A DNA stretch of 64,000 nt. It comes from Prorocentrum cordatum. Its lineage: Eukaryota; Sar; Dinophyceae; Prorocentrales; Prorocentraceae. Below the pieces are notes generated by a model that ran no database searches, was not told where the DNA came from, and saw only the letters and a list, made by a program, of their open reading frames with translations. This document shows positions 52,061 to 62,791 of the stretch, piece by piece. The translations under genes and the position numbers were made by a program. Location of the stretch: positions 514,001-578,000 of the forward strand of contig CAUYUJ010021048.1 of assembly GCA_963575745.1 (NCBI GenBank), read 5' to 3'. Each line of letters opens with the position of its first letter. The first letter of the stretch is position 1.

Positions 52061-52971
52061 TGCTGTGCCTTTGGAGCCATTCGGCGCCTCTTTCCCGGTG
52101 TCGGAGGCGGAATTTACCTGCCGACAAGCTCTTGCCGTCGCTCGGACGTCCATTTCCCGTGCATTTGTCGGTTCCGCGCGTGCTTTTTTTGCTCGATGGT
52201 CCAGGATGGTCCGCGATGGTTCTCGCCGGGAAAATATGCACACGTCCGAGCGATGCCAAGAGTTGAGGCAGCAGTACGCCATCTTGTGGCGCGTGGAAGT
52301 CGCGGCGCGTGGGCGACCAGGCCCTTGCGCGATCTGCACCTTGATGAGGAACATGCGCCAGAAGCGAGCTTGGCGGAAGCCGAATTGCACCTACGCCTCA
52401 ACAACTAACACCGTTTCGCGCGTCGAGAGGGCGGTGAATGGTGTCAGCGCGAGCTGGGCGGAAAGGCCGGCCGCCGGCGCCGGGGCGTTGGGACCGTTGT
52501 CGCCTGCAGGGTCGCCCGCGGCGCTGGGGGGCCCCTTCGCGAGTGTGGGGCTGACATCGCCTGAAGCGCTGCGGCCGCTGGGCGCGGCTGGCGAGCTGGG
52601 CCTTCGGGAGGCCTGCCCGCGCTTGGCGCGGCTCCTCTGTGCGCGTGGGATTGACCTGGACCTGCTGGTGGCGTCGGGGGCGGGCGCCGCGGGGCTGCCC
52701 GCAACGGAGCCGCCCACAGCCGCCACTACCCGCGGAACTGTCCTCGGGAGACTGGCCGTCCCTGCCAGTGGCGTCCTCTGCCGACTGCGTGGTCGCCACC
52801 GCGTGGGCTACCCGCGTGTGGTCCCGCGAGCCGCGGTCCCTGGCGCCCAGCTGCGGCGATGCAGCCGCGGGTTACTGGAGAGGGCCCGAAGGCGCTGCAG
52901 AAAGCGCGGGAGGAGGGTGCTGTCCACGGTGTAGGTACCAACTGGTTGCAGGTTGTCTCGGGGAAACGTGC
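52061..52971. other. Unassigned, GC-rich
   Basis: After the LINE part the + strand frames become Ala/Gly/Pro-rich, and the - strand frames likewise. No RT motif is visible, so the LINE probably ends near 52,060-52,150. Confidence 0.4.
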
Positions 52972-53781
52972 CTATGAGATCGCGGATGAAAAAGCGCCAC
53001 GCGAGGAGGGCGGGCAGGGTGCGGTTGCTGCCTCCATCCTTCTCCCGGCGGTGGTCGGTGCCGCGAGGGAGTTGCGGGACTCCTGGTAATGCAGCTGGGC
53101 GTGGACAAGGCGCTGGAGGTTTCCAGCTGGCATGGTGGAGAAATCGCGGCTGCAGGAACCGGACGCGGGGGCATTCGCGCCTAGGCGGCGGGACTCCGTC
53201 GCAGCAGTGGCAGCGCTATCCGCCGAGAGCCGCCCGCCGCGGGTGGGCTGGGGACCTGCCCCGAGCCCGTCCGTGGAGGCGGAGGCGCCAGAGGCGGCGG
53301 GGGGAGACTCCCACGCGACGGGCAGGCTGCTGGTAGCGTCCAACGGGGGGAACCTGAGCGCAATCCAGAGCTCAGCCCAGTAGCGCTGGCGGAGGCGGAC
53401 CTCGCCATCCCGTTCAGGCCAGACGCACAGCCCACAGTGCTTGGCCCCGCGGTTATCAGCGAGGGCGAGGAGCTGCTCACGCGGTAGGTCGTGAAGCTGC
53501 GTTGAAGGCGAGAGAGGACGGCCACGTGGTCCGTGGTGGCCGCGAGGGGGGCACTGGCTGGATTGCACACCAGAGCCAGCCGACGCTGGCCGAGCACGCT
53601 GGTTGGAGGCGGAGGACGGGTGGCTCCGCGGGAAATGGCCCGGTGAGCCTTCCTGGGGCCCTCCCAAAATTTCTTGAGGCTTCCAAAACATTCCCAAACT
53701 GGCCACGAGAGCACCGAAGGACACCACACAGACACCTTTTTTCTCGATCCCGCACGACAAAGACAAACAATGGGATGACAT
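52972..53781 (-). CDS. Unassigned open frame, 269 codons
   Basis: A true ATG at 53781, 13 bp from the retrotransposon junction. Segment KHCGLCVWPERDGEVRLRQR (a Cys pair and a charged strand) followed by YWAELWIALRFPPLD looks protein-like; most of the remainder is Ala/Ser/Pro-rich. No family recognised. It could be a host exon, a retroelement piece, or chance in GC-rich DNA. Confidence 0.25.
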   Translation of the reverse strand: MSSHCLSLSCGIEKKGVCVVSFGALVASLGMFWKPQEILGGPQEGSPGHFPRSHPSSASNQRARPASAGSGVQSSQCPPRGHHGPRGRPLSPSTQLHDLPREQLLALADNRGAKHCGLCVWPERDGEVRLRQRYWAELWIALRFPPLDATSSLPVAWESPPAASGASASTDGLGAGPQPTRGGRLSADSAATAATESRRLGANAPASGSCSRDFSTMPAGNLQRLVHAQLHYQESRNSLAAPTTAGRRMEAATAPCPPSSRGAFSSAIS

Positions 53782-53793
53782 ACTGGGGGAACT

Positions 53794-54016
53794 TCCGCGG
53801 AATCGCGCTAGAGTATCATGATCGATACTGAGCCCCGCAGGGCCTCTCCCTCAAAAAGATCCCTTTTCACCTCAAGGCGCTAGAGCCAGAACGGTTGCGG
53901 GAACATCAAACGCTGAAACATCAGTCGAGCCGTATACCCGATCCGAAACAACTATCGTTCCGAACGTGTGCTAAGCATGTCCGGAACCTTTCGGGGGGGA
54001 GTGTTTCTGTACTGCA
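53794..54016 (-). repeat. 3' LTR of element B
   Basis: 223 bp. On the - strand starts TGCAGTACAGAAACACTCCC and ends TTCCGCGGA. Followed by the target duplication AGTTC on the - strand. Confidence 0.95.
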
Positions 54017-54025
54017 CTCCTCCTT
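54017..54025 (-). other. Polypurine tract of element B
   Basis: AAGGAGGAG on the - strand, immediately before the 3' LTR, as needed for plus-strand DNA priming. Between it and the end of pol (54277) lies about 250 bp with no gene. Confidence 0.8.
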
Positions 54026-54276
54026 GGGCCCTGGGCTTAGCCTGGGGCGCATCAGCTGAACAGGAACCGCCCTGGGCCACCCCAGCAAAAACAAGATCTG
54101 GCACCTTCGCCCGCGGGCCTATCTCGTTTCTCCTCCGAGGGCCAGCGCCGCGACGCTGGGCTTCATCCTCTCGCACCCTCGAGCACATGCGAGAGGGGAA
54201 AGCAAACAAGCGACGCCAGCTCTTGCAGCTGCAACGTAAACCTGAAAAGGCGGTGCCACAACACCAGAAGAAGCAT

Positions 54277-55824
54277 TCACTTGCGCCCTGCTCCAATGAG
54301 CAGGTCCTCAACCATCTGCGCCTTGAGTTGACCGTGGTATGTCCTCAGGCGCTCCCACTCCGCTCTGAGGTCTACTGCGCCCCACGTCCAGTAGGGCGGC
54401 ACGGGCACCGTCTGCGTGCGGCGGCTTGCCCTCGAGCGGTCCTCGATCTCCAGCCTGTCGATTGGCTGCTCATACTCCTCCTCAGCCGGCGGACGCGCCA
54501 CCAGCCCGTTCTCGTCCTCGTCGGCCTTCACGAGCTCCCACAGGCCCTTCAAGAACCGCAACGGCGCCTTGCGTATGCGGTACACGATCCAAGTCGCCAG
54601 GAGTGCAATCGCCAGCGTCGAGCCGAATATCACTGTTAGCATCGTCGTCCAGATCCGCTCTGCCACGGTCGAAATGCCCACCACCATCACCGCCTGGTTG
54701 TATGGAATGACTGCCGAGCTCTGAACTCCACCGAGCATGGTGGTCGCCAGCATGACTCCGAACACCTGCGTGCGCCCTGAGGACGGTGTCCGAAGTGGAA
54801 GCAACGCCAGCAACTTCAGGAATCTCGGCCCCTCCAGCGGCTTTGTCTGAATGTCGGCCCTGTTGACATCCGTGTGGATCTTCGCCATCGCGATGGTCCT
54901 GTCCCTGACCTTCTCCTGCGCCCAGAAGTACTTCGTCTCCAGGTGGCGCACCTTGCCGCGCCCGAGGCGCGACGCGATGCCCTTAGCTCCAGAGCCGCCC
55001 GTGTTGACCTGCAGCGCCACCTCGATGCCCATCTCCAACATCACGTTGCGGAGCCAGATGCCCCTCGCCGATCCGTTCACAACACCCGCGAACTCCGCCA
55101 CGGCGCTGCTCAGGGCGTGGTTGCCCTGCTGGCCGCTCCAGCCGTCGATCAGGTGCGAACCAATGAACAAGAAACCGCCGTCCACGGACCTACGACCAGG
55201 CTCTGATGTCCAGTCGCTGTCGACCTCCGCCACGATAACCTTCGGCATCCCCTGGAACTCGAATAAGAGCTCGAACTGCGGGTGCTGCTCCAGGTAGCTG
55301 GCCAAGCGTTGAAGCAGTAGCCAACGGTTCCAAGTCGGTGCCACCATGCCCCTTCTGAGGTAGCCGACGGCCTGCTGGATGTCGAAGCGGCCATGCGCGA
55401 CGTAGAGTGCGGTAGGCGCCATGCTGCGGTAGGTGGTCGCGTACTCCGTGCTGAGCTCGTCGGCTGGCTCTCTGCAGTCCTTACCGGTTGTCTTGGAAGA
55501 CGGAGTGATCGTACGCTTGGTGATGTTGCCCTTGACGATCTTCCTACTGAGCATGGTGCTGACCAGGATCTCCACGTGCTTGCGATCGTGCATAATGCCG
55601 AAACCTTCGGGACACCGCGTCACTGTGCGCTTGAGGAAGCTGCCTGACTCAACTCCTCGTTGCCTCGGACTCCTGACTCTGGGCATCACCTTGACCTTGA
55701 AATGGCTCTTCGCCAGCTCGTCCAGCCAGTCGAGCGCGTCTCTCCTTCCTCCAGCCAGGAAGTCATCGCCATGAACAATCACCATCAGCAGGCGCTCCTT
55801 GTGGTAATAAACCTGAACCGTCAC
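54277..55824 (-). pseudogene. Element B: RT second half, RNase H and hydrophobic C-terminal extension
   Basis: 515 codons. The RT catalytic box reads VHGDDFLAGG (GDD at residues 19-21, usually V/A-D-D). A connection domain follows. RNase H: Asp202 and Asp204 in EVDSDWTS, SSAVAEFAGVV with Glu244, and HTDVNRADIQTKP at 317-329, but the place of the third catalytic Asp reads TGGSGAKGIASR, with Gly for Asp. After RNase H come two hydrophobic stretches (352-385 and a strong one at 391-416 with a basic end) and a charged tail to 515. The frame joins the preceding one by a single-base shift in a G4 run near 55,845. The C-terminal membrane-like extension is not usual for copia. Confidence 0.85.
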
Positions 55825-57337
55825 CTTGATGCGGACGAAGCCCCGTCTCCATGACCTCCATGATCAGGTTCTGGAACAAGAACGAAGCCCTCCTGGTGCC
55901 GTAGAGTGCCCTCATCAGCTGATACACGATACCTTCGGGCTCCTCTCCCTTGGGCGGCACCACGTAGATATACGCGTCGATATGCGCGTGGAAGAATGCC
56001 ACCGACACGTCGCAAAGAGCGAGCATGCCGTCGTAGCCGGCCCCCGTGGGGTAGAGGCTTGATGCGACGGGGGCCGCCAGCCTGAACGCGGCCAGCGGTG
56101 GCGCGCCTGCGAAAGTGTCTTCCCGAACGTCCCAGGCGAACTGCGCGGCCACGATGCGCGACCTGACCGACGCCCTGCCGTTGTCGTCGTAACGCTCATC
56201 GTCGACCCACTTCCCGCAGACGTGCTTGCCCTTCGCGAAGTTCTTAGGCGCGCGGTCGAAGACCTGGAACTCCTCCATCTGAATGTGCTCCTTCTCCCTG
56301 CCCTGCTTCACCAAGGAAGGGCCCGGCCTCCTGCCTGACCTGGCCCCGAACGCGTTCTGGTAGGTCGACTCCCTGTCGTAGAGGCTGTGCTTGCTGGTGC
56401 CCATGTCGCCGTCGTAGGGGATGGCGCCGCATGTCAGCGCCAGCGCCGCGGTCGCCATGTTGACAAACAGGCCCGCGATCACCTCCTGCTTCCTCCTCGG
56501 CGTCTCCGTCACCACGGCCCCCTTCCAGTCCATCTCGATCACCCCGAGCTCCATTCCGCCCTGCTGCTCCTGCGCTGGAGGTTCCTCCTGCATCGGGCCC
56601 AAAAGAGCATCTGCCTCAAGCCGACGCCTGCGAGGTCGCCCGCCTTGATTGGCCCCTGGGCCATGTGGGGCAGCAGGTGGCGCTGGAGCCGGCGCTGCTG
56701 GTGCCGGCTGCTCGTCGGCGGGCGCAGGCTGAGCAGGCTGATCTCCTCCTCCTGGGGGTGCTGCAGCTGCTGCGGGGGCGGCCGCTCGAACTGCTGCCTC
56801 CTGCCTGTCTTTCTCCTCCTCGGCCTTCAGCAGGCTCTCGATCCGATCTCTGCAGGACTCGGTGCGTGGGTGTCCAAGCCCGTAGCAACCGTCGCAACCA
56901 GGTGCAGGTCCAACTCGATCGACGATGGCCCTCGTGATGTAGCGGCGGCGCAGGGGAGGCGGCGCTGCCTCAGGTCCTGCGCGACTGTCCCACGGCGCGC
57001 ACTCGACCTTGTTGAACGGGCTCTTGGACCATCGCTGATCCTCAACTCGCCCGTTGATCGTCCTCGCCGTCCTCCGACCAGCAGCGGTCGCCAGGAGGTG
57101 CTCGTCCGTGCGGTTGTCTTTCCCGACCCAGGCGGCTTTGCCCCAGCGGATATCCGCCTTGTGGTGGGGCGCGCTCTGGATCCTGTACACCACCGTCTCG
57201 CCGGACTCGCAGATCGCTCCTCCGTGCGCGCGGCCCTTCAGGTGCTGGCAGGGCGTGAGGCCATCCTCCTTCACTGGGTACCTTGACAAGATCCACCATG
57301 CATGCCGAACCACCCAGCCCATGATCCAGTGGTTCAA
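55763..57337 (-). pseudogene. Element B: integrase C-terminal part, Pro/Ala linker and RT first half
   Basis: 524 codons. The start is an integrase tail with a HKADIRWGKAAWVGKD strand; residues 170-250 are Ala/Pro/Gln-rich linker; from about 360 the RT begins: KHVCGKWVDDERYDD, VRSRIVAAQFA, an Asp in ALCDVSVAFFHA (motif A), YIYVVPPKGEE and the LMRALYGTRRAS motif. It runs out of frame at 55,763 where the next segment takes over. Confidence 0.85.
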
Positions 57338-57790
57338 GGTGAGCTTGGTGATGCACCTCGACTCGATCGATGCCTCAGCGTGCGGAACATGCCTTCGACC
57401 ATCTCGCTGGCGTTCTCGATCGCCCCCTTGCTCTTGGGGTCTCGCCTGGGTCCACTGTGAGGCGCTGTCTCTTCCTCTCGAGCCAGCTGCGCGGCTCGGA
57501 CCAAGGCCTGGATAGCGGTCTCTCCATCAGCTCCAAGAAGAACGCGGTCGAGGCCCCACATGCGCATCGCCGCCGTCGTCACTGCTACGGCGTAGTCCGC
57601 AGGCCCCTTCATGGTCATCTGCGCGCACTCGGTCGCGCCCGACTGGTACTCCAGAATGTTCAGTACCGCAAGGGGGTCGCCTTCGATGCCTGAGGAAAAA
57701 GTAGTCGATGCAGACCAGCGGGATCAGGCGGCTGGGGTCCGCCAAGCGCGCGTGAGGGCCCTCCTGACCGCGGCCCATGATGCAGGACAG
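57334..57790 (-). pseudogene. Element B: integrase core
   Basis: First catalytic Asp in LVCIDYFFL (frame at 57527-57778), the second in LLGADGETA and Glu in SKGAIENASEM (frame at 57334-57618), spaced 37 residues. A frame change between them near 57,620-57,640. Upstream, HRLTHWPFRTW at about 57,790-57,830 is the pre-integrase zinc region in another frame. Confidence 0.8.
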
Positions 57791-57850
57791 ACCACGTGCG
57801 GAAGGGCCAGTGCGTGAGACGATGCTGGTCTCGAACCGCTCGATCTGGCA

Positions 57851-58790
57851 TCACTGGGGCCCCTCTCGCCTTAGCTGCCGCGGCTGCTCCGGCAACCCGT
57901 AGTAGCGCTCCGTCTCCTCGCTGTCGTTGAACGCCATCACGCTGATCTCCTTCATGGTCTGGTTGGCCCCGGCCGTCGCCGGCAGCAGGTGGTGCCAGTG
58001 GAGGTGGCGGTGCTGGTGGATCGGCGTCGGCCGCAGGCTCTGCATCTCCCACGTCAGCAGGTGCTTCGTGCGGCACAGCTCGGGCCTCAGTGTTCGGCTG
58101 CACTGGGTTGACGAGGATCGGCTCGGTGACGTTCTCGACGGGCCTCCTGAGCCTGAGCCAGAACGCCCCCCCGCTCCTGCACTGCACAGCTTGATCTCGC
58201 GGCCGTCCGCGAGCAGGATGCAGGGGCCCCTGCCCAGGATCGGGGCGCGACCTCCCTCCGCGAAGGTGTCGGCGCTCAGGCTAGCGCGCTTTAGTGACCT
58301 GGAACTCGATCTGGACTTGACCTCGCCGCCAGTCGCCGACTCGCAAGGCGGCGACTTCTCGGGCGGAAGCATCTCAGTCATGTTCGCGAACAACTGCGGG
58401 CAGGTGGCGAGCCCTGAGCCCGCGTCAAAGAGCGCCCAGTCGAACTCCATCGTGTCGCCGACCGTCGCTGGCAGCGCGTCGCACTGCGTCGCGTCGTACA
58501 TCATGCCGACCTGCCAATCGTCCTCCTCGGGCGTCGGGATGTTAGCGTCTCCTGCCACTTGGACGTTCGCTATGTGAACGGTAGCGCCCGTCGAAGGTGA
58601 CTCCGCTGCTGTTGCAACTGCATCTGGGCTAGGACTGCTGCCACGTGAGACACGTCGATCGTGGGGGCCAAGCTGCTCTGCGAGCCCGCGCTGCCCCCCC
58701 CCTCAGCGCCGTCGTTGCCGTCGAGGCGGAAGGCTGCGCCTGGGCCGCATCCGTCAGCGATGCGACCTGCCTGCCCTTCTTCTCGCCCGC
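57851..58790 (-). pseudogene. Element B: protease and pre-integrase linker
   Basis: The frame 58,680-57,851 has no ATG of its own (58558 is GTG) and runs through from the gag side. WALFDAGSGLATCP holds the protease active site as D-A-G where D-S/T-G is usual (codons near 58430). GGRAPILGRGPCILLADGRE near 58,205-58,265 is the conserved end of the protease region. The remainder is Pro/His-rich linker. Confidence 0.7.
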
Positions 58791-58802
58791 CTTCTTCTTG
58801 CG

Positions 58803-58844
58803 GCAGTCGGCTGCGAGGTGGCCGGCCTTGTCGCAGTAGTGGCA
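58803..58844 (-). other. CCHC zinc knuckle of element B gag
   Basis: CHYCDKAGHLAADC, a perfect C-x2-C-x4-H-x4-C nucleic-acid-binding knuckle, in frame with the gag of 58854-59468 but after its stop codon TAG at 58854-58856. Confidence 0.9.
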
Positions 58845-58853
58845 ACTGCGGGT

Positions 58854-59468
58854 CTATCGGTCCTTGCCCTTGGAGTCGCCCTTCTTCCCGTTGGAATCGC
58901 CCTTCTTTCCTTTGCCCTTGCCGTCTTTGCCCTTGCATCTGCCGATTGCATCGACCTGCATCGGGACTGCGCCGTCGCCTCCAGAGCCCGCTGCTGCCCA
59001 GCGTCGCTGCGCCGAGCAGATCGTCTTCAGCTCCTTCTTCGGGTCGTTGTGCGTGACCAAGCGCGACGCATTCAAGCTGAGGTGGTCCGCCAACTTCTCG
59101 TTCTTGATGCCCGACATGATCACACCCCGCTTCATGTTGTCCGAAATCACGTCGCCGCTCTGGTCCGTGTACTCCCTGACGAGCTGTTCGAACTCCGCCA
59201 ACTTCGTCATCGCGGGGTCCGCGAACTCGTACCTGATGGTTCGCCCTAGCATGGCCGCGAACCTGTTCGCCTCCTTTGGCACGACCTCTCGAAGCAGGTA
59301 CCACCAAGCAGCGAGCCAGCCTCCTCGCGGGGCTTTCCTGACCTCGACCTTGGCCACATCCGACGTCACCGAGACCAGGGTGTAGTACAACTGCGTGTTG
59401 AATGTGGCATCCAACTCGTTCTGCGCCACCAGCACGTCCGCCGTCCTCGATGCCTGATTGAATCCCAC
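58854..59468 (-). pseudogene. Element B: gag, C-terminal part
   Basis: 204 codons from the border of the inserted minisatellites (no ATG: 59466-59468 is GTG). Helical capsid-like region with FNTQLYYTLVSVT, a GWLAAWWYLLREV segment (the copia gag-type W-x-x-L), then a VISDNMKRGVIMSGIKN segment, followed by Gly/Lys-rich KGKKGDSNGKKGDSKGK. Ends in TAG immediately before the zinc knuckle. Confidence 0.8.
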
Positions 59469-60845
59469 CAGCCCTTTGGGCGTGAGTGGTTTAGCGAGCT
59501 CTCTCTGTCCTCAACCCCCCTTCTTCCCCTTCGGGGAGGGGTTTACCCCTCCCCCTACCCCCTCCCCCTGGGCCTGGAGAGGGCGCCTCGCGGGTCGTCA
59601 GGGGGGTCATTTTCGACTCCTGGGAGGGCTAAAAAAACGACACCCCTCACGAGGATTCTGGCCCCGACGGGGGGATGCAGAAAAAACCTCTCCTCTTCTT
59701 TGAAGCCAGAATCATTGATTTTACTACGGTTTTGGCCCCATTTTTGGCCTTCTGAGGGGGCAGCGCTCATTAAAGCTCCCCTCTTCTTTCAAGCCAAAAT
59801 CATTGATTGTACGAAGGTTTTGGCACCATTTTGCCCTTCTGAAGGGGGCAGCGCTAATTAAAGCTCCCCTCTTCTTTGATCGATTCCCTCCAAGATGGCC
59901 CCAAGAAGCGCACAGGAGGCACCAAGAGGCCCCAAGATTGCCCCCCAGAGGCCCCCAGGAGGCCCCCAAGAGGCCCCCAAGAGGCCCCCAAGATGCCCCC
60001 AAGAGGCCCCAAGAGGCCCCAAGAGGCTCCCCCGAGGCACCCAAGACGCTCCTGGAAGCCCCTGGGGCCGCCAAGAGGCCCCCAAGACGCCCCAAACGGC
60101 CTCCAAGAGGCTCCCCAGAGGCCCGAAGAGGCTCCCCCAAGGCACCCAAGACGCTCCTAGAAGCCCCTGGGGCCGCCAAGAGGCCCCCAAGACGCCCCAA
60201 AAGGGGACGAGGTGCCCGAACGCCTCACGCCACGAGGAGCCCGAACGACTCACACCAGGACGAGGGGCCCGAACGACTCACACCACGAAGAGCCCGAACG
60301 ACTCACACCAGAAGGAGGGGCCCGAACGACTCACACCAGGACGAGGCGCCCGAACGACTCACACCACGAGGAGCCCGAACGACTCACACCACGACGAGGG
60401 CCCCGAACGACTCACACCACGAGGAGCCCGAACGAGTCACACCAGGAGGAGGGGCCCGAACGACTCACACCAGGACGAGGGGCCCGAACAACTCACACCA
60501 CGAGAAGCCCGAACGACTCACACCAGGACGAAGAGCCCGAACGACTCACACCACGAAGAGCCCGAACGACTCACACCAGGAAGAAGGGCCCGAACGACTC
60601 ACACCAGGACGAGAAACCCCAAACGACTCAAACCACGAGGAGCGCTTTCTCTCCCTCCTCCTCCGCCTCGTCCTTCTCCCGCTCCCACCACAAGGAGGAT
60701 GTACAAGGAGGCGGGAGGAAGGAAGAACAGGGGAGATATGCGGGGGCAGGCGGAAACACGCCTGAAAAACACGACTGTCGGCATGCTTCGCAAGAGTTGC
60801 TGTTTTGAGATGGGCTGGTGGGGATACGCGAAGCGTAAAGAATAA
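59469..60845. repeat. 1.37-kb minisatellite insertion inside element B gag
   Basis: From left: a T/C-rich part; about 2.5 copies of a 98-bp unit (59,690-59,880; GGTTTTGGC(C/A)CCATTT, GGGGGCAGCGCT(C/A)ATTAAAG); an 11-13-bp CCCCAAGAGGC array (59,930-60,210) with a 100-bp higher-order repeat; a 25-28-bp GAACGACTCACACCA array of about 17 units (60,222-60,630); a pyrimidine-rich block. Candidate flanking duplication TCCCACCAG (59464-59472) and TCCCCCAG (60847-60854), imperfect. Confidence 0.85.
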
Positions 60846-61142
60846 GTCCCCCAGTCGGGGGTGGACCGCGAACACGTAGGCCTCGAAGTCGAACGGCCAG
60901 ATCTTCCACTCCGAGTGCAAGCCCGTGAACGTCCGTGGCTTGTTCAGCAGCCTGGTGTCTACGATTTGTCCGCCCGCTGCTGCCGCGCCGCCGTCGCGCT
61001 CTCCAGCGCGCTGTTCGCCCATCGCCAAGCGCTGCTCCGCGGCGTCCAGCCTCCGCCGCAAGTTCTCGTTATCCGCGGACACCTCGCGGTGCCGTGCCAC
61101 CTCGCCCTCCATGAGCCGCACACGCTCCGCGAGGGCCTCCAT
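60846..61142 (-). pseudogene. Element B: gag, N-terminal part
   Basis: Starts at ATG 61142 (an earlier ATG at 61226 overlaps the LTR end and primer site, so I prefer the internal one). A coiled coil MEALAERVRLMEGEVARHRE to about residue 50, then IVDTRLLNKPRTFTG, the usual opening of the copia gag domain, and WPFDFEAYVFAV, where the insertion breaks it. Confidence 0.8.
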
Positions 61143-61207
61143 CGCCGCGGCTCCCGCCGCGGTGCCGTGACCGAGGATCACCAGGATCAGGAGGGTGATC
61201 CTGCCTC

Positions 61208-61225
61208 GGCCACGCTCCGCTACCA
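61208..61225 (-). other. Primer binding site of element B
   Basis: TGGTAGCGGAGCGTGGCC directly after the 5' LTR on the - strand. Its complement ends GCTACCA, the 3' end shared by eukaryotic initiator Met tRNAs, the usual copia primer. The rest of the tRNA cannot be checked here. Confidence 0.7.
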
Positions 61226-61447
61226 TCCGCGGAATCGCGCTAGAGTATCATGATTGATACTGGGCCCCGCAGGGCCTCTCCCTCAAGAGGATTCCTTTTC
61301 ACCTCAGGGCGCTAGGCCAGAACGGTTGCGGGAACATCAGGCGCTGAAACATCAGTCGAGCCTTAAACCCGATCCGAAACAGCTATCGTTCCGAACGTGT
61401 GCTAAGCATATCCGAAACCTTTCGGGGGGGAGTGTTTCTGTACTGCA
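61226..61447 (-). repeat. 5' LTR of element B
   Basis: 222 bp; same ends as the 3' LTR. Promoter and polyadenylation signals cannot be told from sequence in this lineage. Confidence 0.95.
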
Positions 61448-61452
61448 GAACT

Positions 61453-62790
61453 GCAGCCATCTCGTTAGTTTCACGTGCGGTTTCGCACGGGGGCCTCGCA
61501 GCGGGCGCTCGTGGGGACCGCTCTGCCCTCTGTGCGCATGGATCTTCTTACCCCTCGTCCTATTCAGCAGCACCAGCGCACCGCTAGAGGTACCGACAGC
61601 AGCAGCAGCAGCACCAGCACCAAGAGCAGCAGCAGCATCAACAGCACCAGCAACAGCAACAAAAACAACAACTGCTGCAGCAACATATGCGCCGGAATCA
61701 GTACCAGCACCAGCTGCAGCTTCGGCCACAGCAGACGCCTCAGCAGCAGCAGCAGCAGCAACAGCAGCAAGTCACATTAAATTGTGCCCCGCTTGAGGGA
61801 AACTCCTCCGAGCCTTTTCTGGGAAGATCCTCGCGCGGTCCAGAAGGCCACCCTAACATCTACTTCGTTTTAAGGTGACCTCTCCGGTCTGGGCCCCAAG
61901 ACTCTCCTACTAAAGGAAGATTCAGGGCCCTCGCGTGGCCCTGTCGGGGCCTTCTCGGGCCCTCTTGGAGGCCTATTTGGGGCCCTTGTGGGCTTTCCGA
62001 GCAACCTGGGGAGGCTCCAAGAGGGGCCTAAACCGGATAGATCAGTGATTCATTTGGTTTGTGCTCCTCGGGCCCTCTTGGAGGCCGTCGTGGGCCTTGA
62101 AAATAGAAACGACTTCTCGGTTAAACATGTACCCCCCGCCTACGACATGTTGCCAACGGCCCAAACTCTATCGACTAACCGTATTGTATATTTCGACAAA
62201 AATTCAAAACATGTGCAAACCGAAAGGTTTTAATCGACAAAACGTGATCGAACAATTTTTCCTGAGAGCATAAACATATATTTGCGATGCAGAGGTGGGC
62301 GACTCCAGAAAAATAACAAATGTGGTGGGGGGAGATAGAACTTCGCGTTCATATTCACGCTGTTTCAACCTCAGCGCGCGCATATTGATGGTGGTGACAA
62401 GCACGTTTGTTGTTCGAAAGTCCTTCTGCGTCTTTCTAGTGGATGTCGTGCGAATCGGAATTACACTTTAGACATTCACTCAATGCGACCCTGGCTCGAT
62501 CTTAAACTGTGCACTAGTTTACGCGTTTTGTTCGTCACAAAGGCCAAGGCAACTCGAAACGCATTCCGCACCCGAAGGCCAAGCCTACCCAAGGCCAACC
62601 CAACTGCCTGCCCAGTGCCTGCCAGGCGACCTGCCGGAAACTTCTCCACGGCCTGTCCAGAGCCCGTGGAAGGCCCATCCACGGCCTAGCCAAGGCCATA
62701 CCCGAGGCTTCGCAAAAGGCCTACCCAAGGCCTACGTATAGCCAACCACATGCGAGTACCTTAACGAACATGAGCACAAGAATGCGCGCC
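61453..62790. other. Intergenic with CAG microsatellite
   Basis: CAG-rich at 61592-61770 (AGC/CAG with CAC, CAA variants). 61,900-62,110 has repeated GGGCCCTCTTGGAGGCC-like units. 62,575-62,745 has AAGGCC(T/A)A(C/G)CC(C/A)A units. No gene recognised. Confidence 0.5.
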
Positions 62791-62791
62791 A

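Larger units (their letters stand above)
53794..61447 (-). mobile_element. Structurally complete Ty1/copia LTR retrotransposon (element B), 7654 bp
   Basis: Two LTRs (53794-54016 and 61226-61447) flank a gag-pol unit read on the - strand. A 5-bp direct duplication GAACT borders it on both sides (53789-53793 and 61448-61452). A primer binding site abuts the 5' LTR and a polypurine tract abuts the 3' LTR. Domain order gag, CCHC knuckle, protease, integrase, RT, RNase H. Frameshifts, an in-frame stop and a 1.37-kb insertion in gag make this copy non-autonomous. By hand alignment the LTRs differ by about 13 substitutions (mostly transitions) and one indel, so it is not a recent insertion. Confidence 0.95.

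Noticed and set aside
56387-57286. A 299-codon + strand frame opposite element B pol
   Set aside because: Antisense shadow of the integrase-RT frame, which has clear catalytic motifs.
61254-61796. A 180-codon frame with poly-Ala/Gln/Ser after element B
   Set aside because: It starts inside the LTR and its length comes from the CAG repeat.
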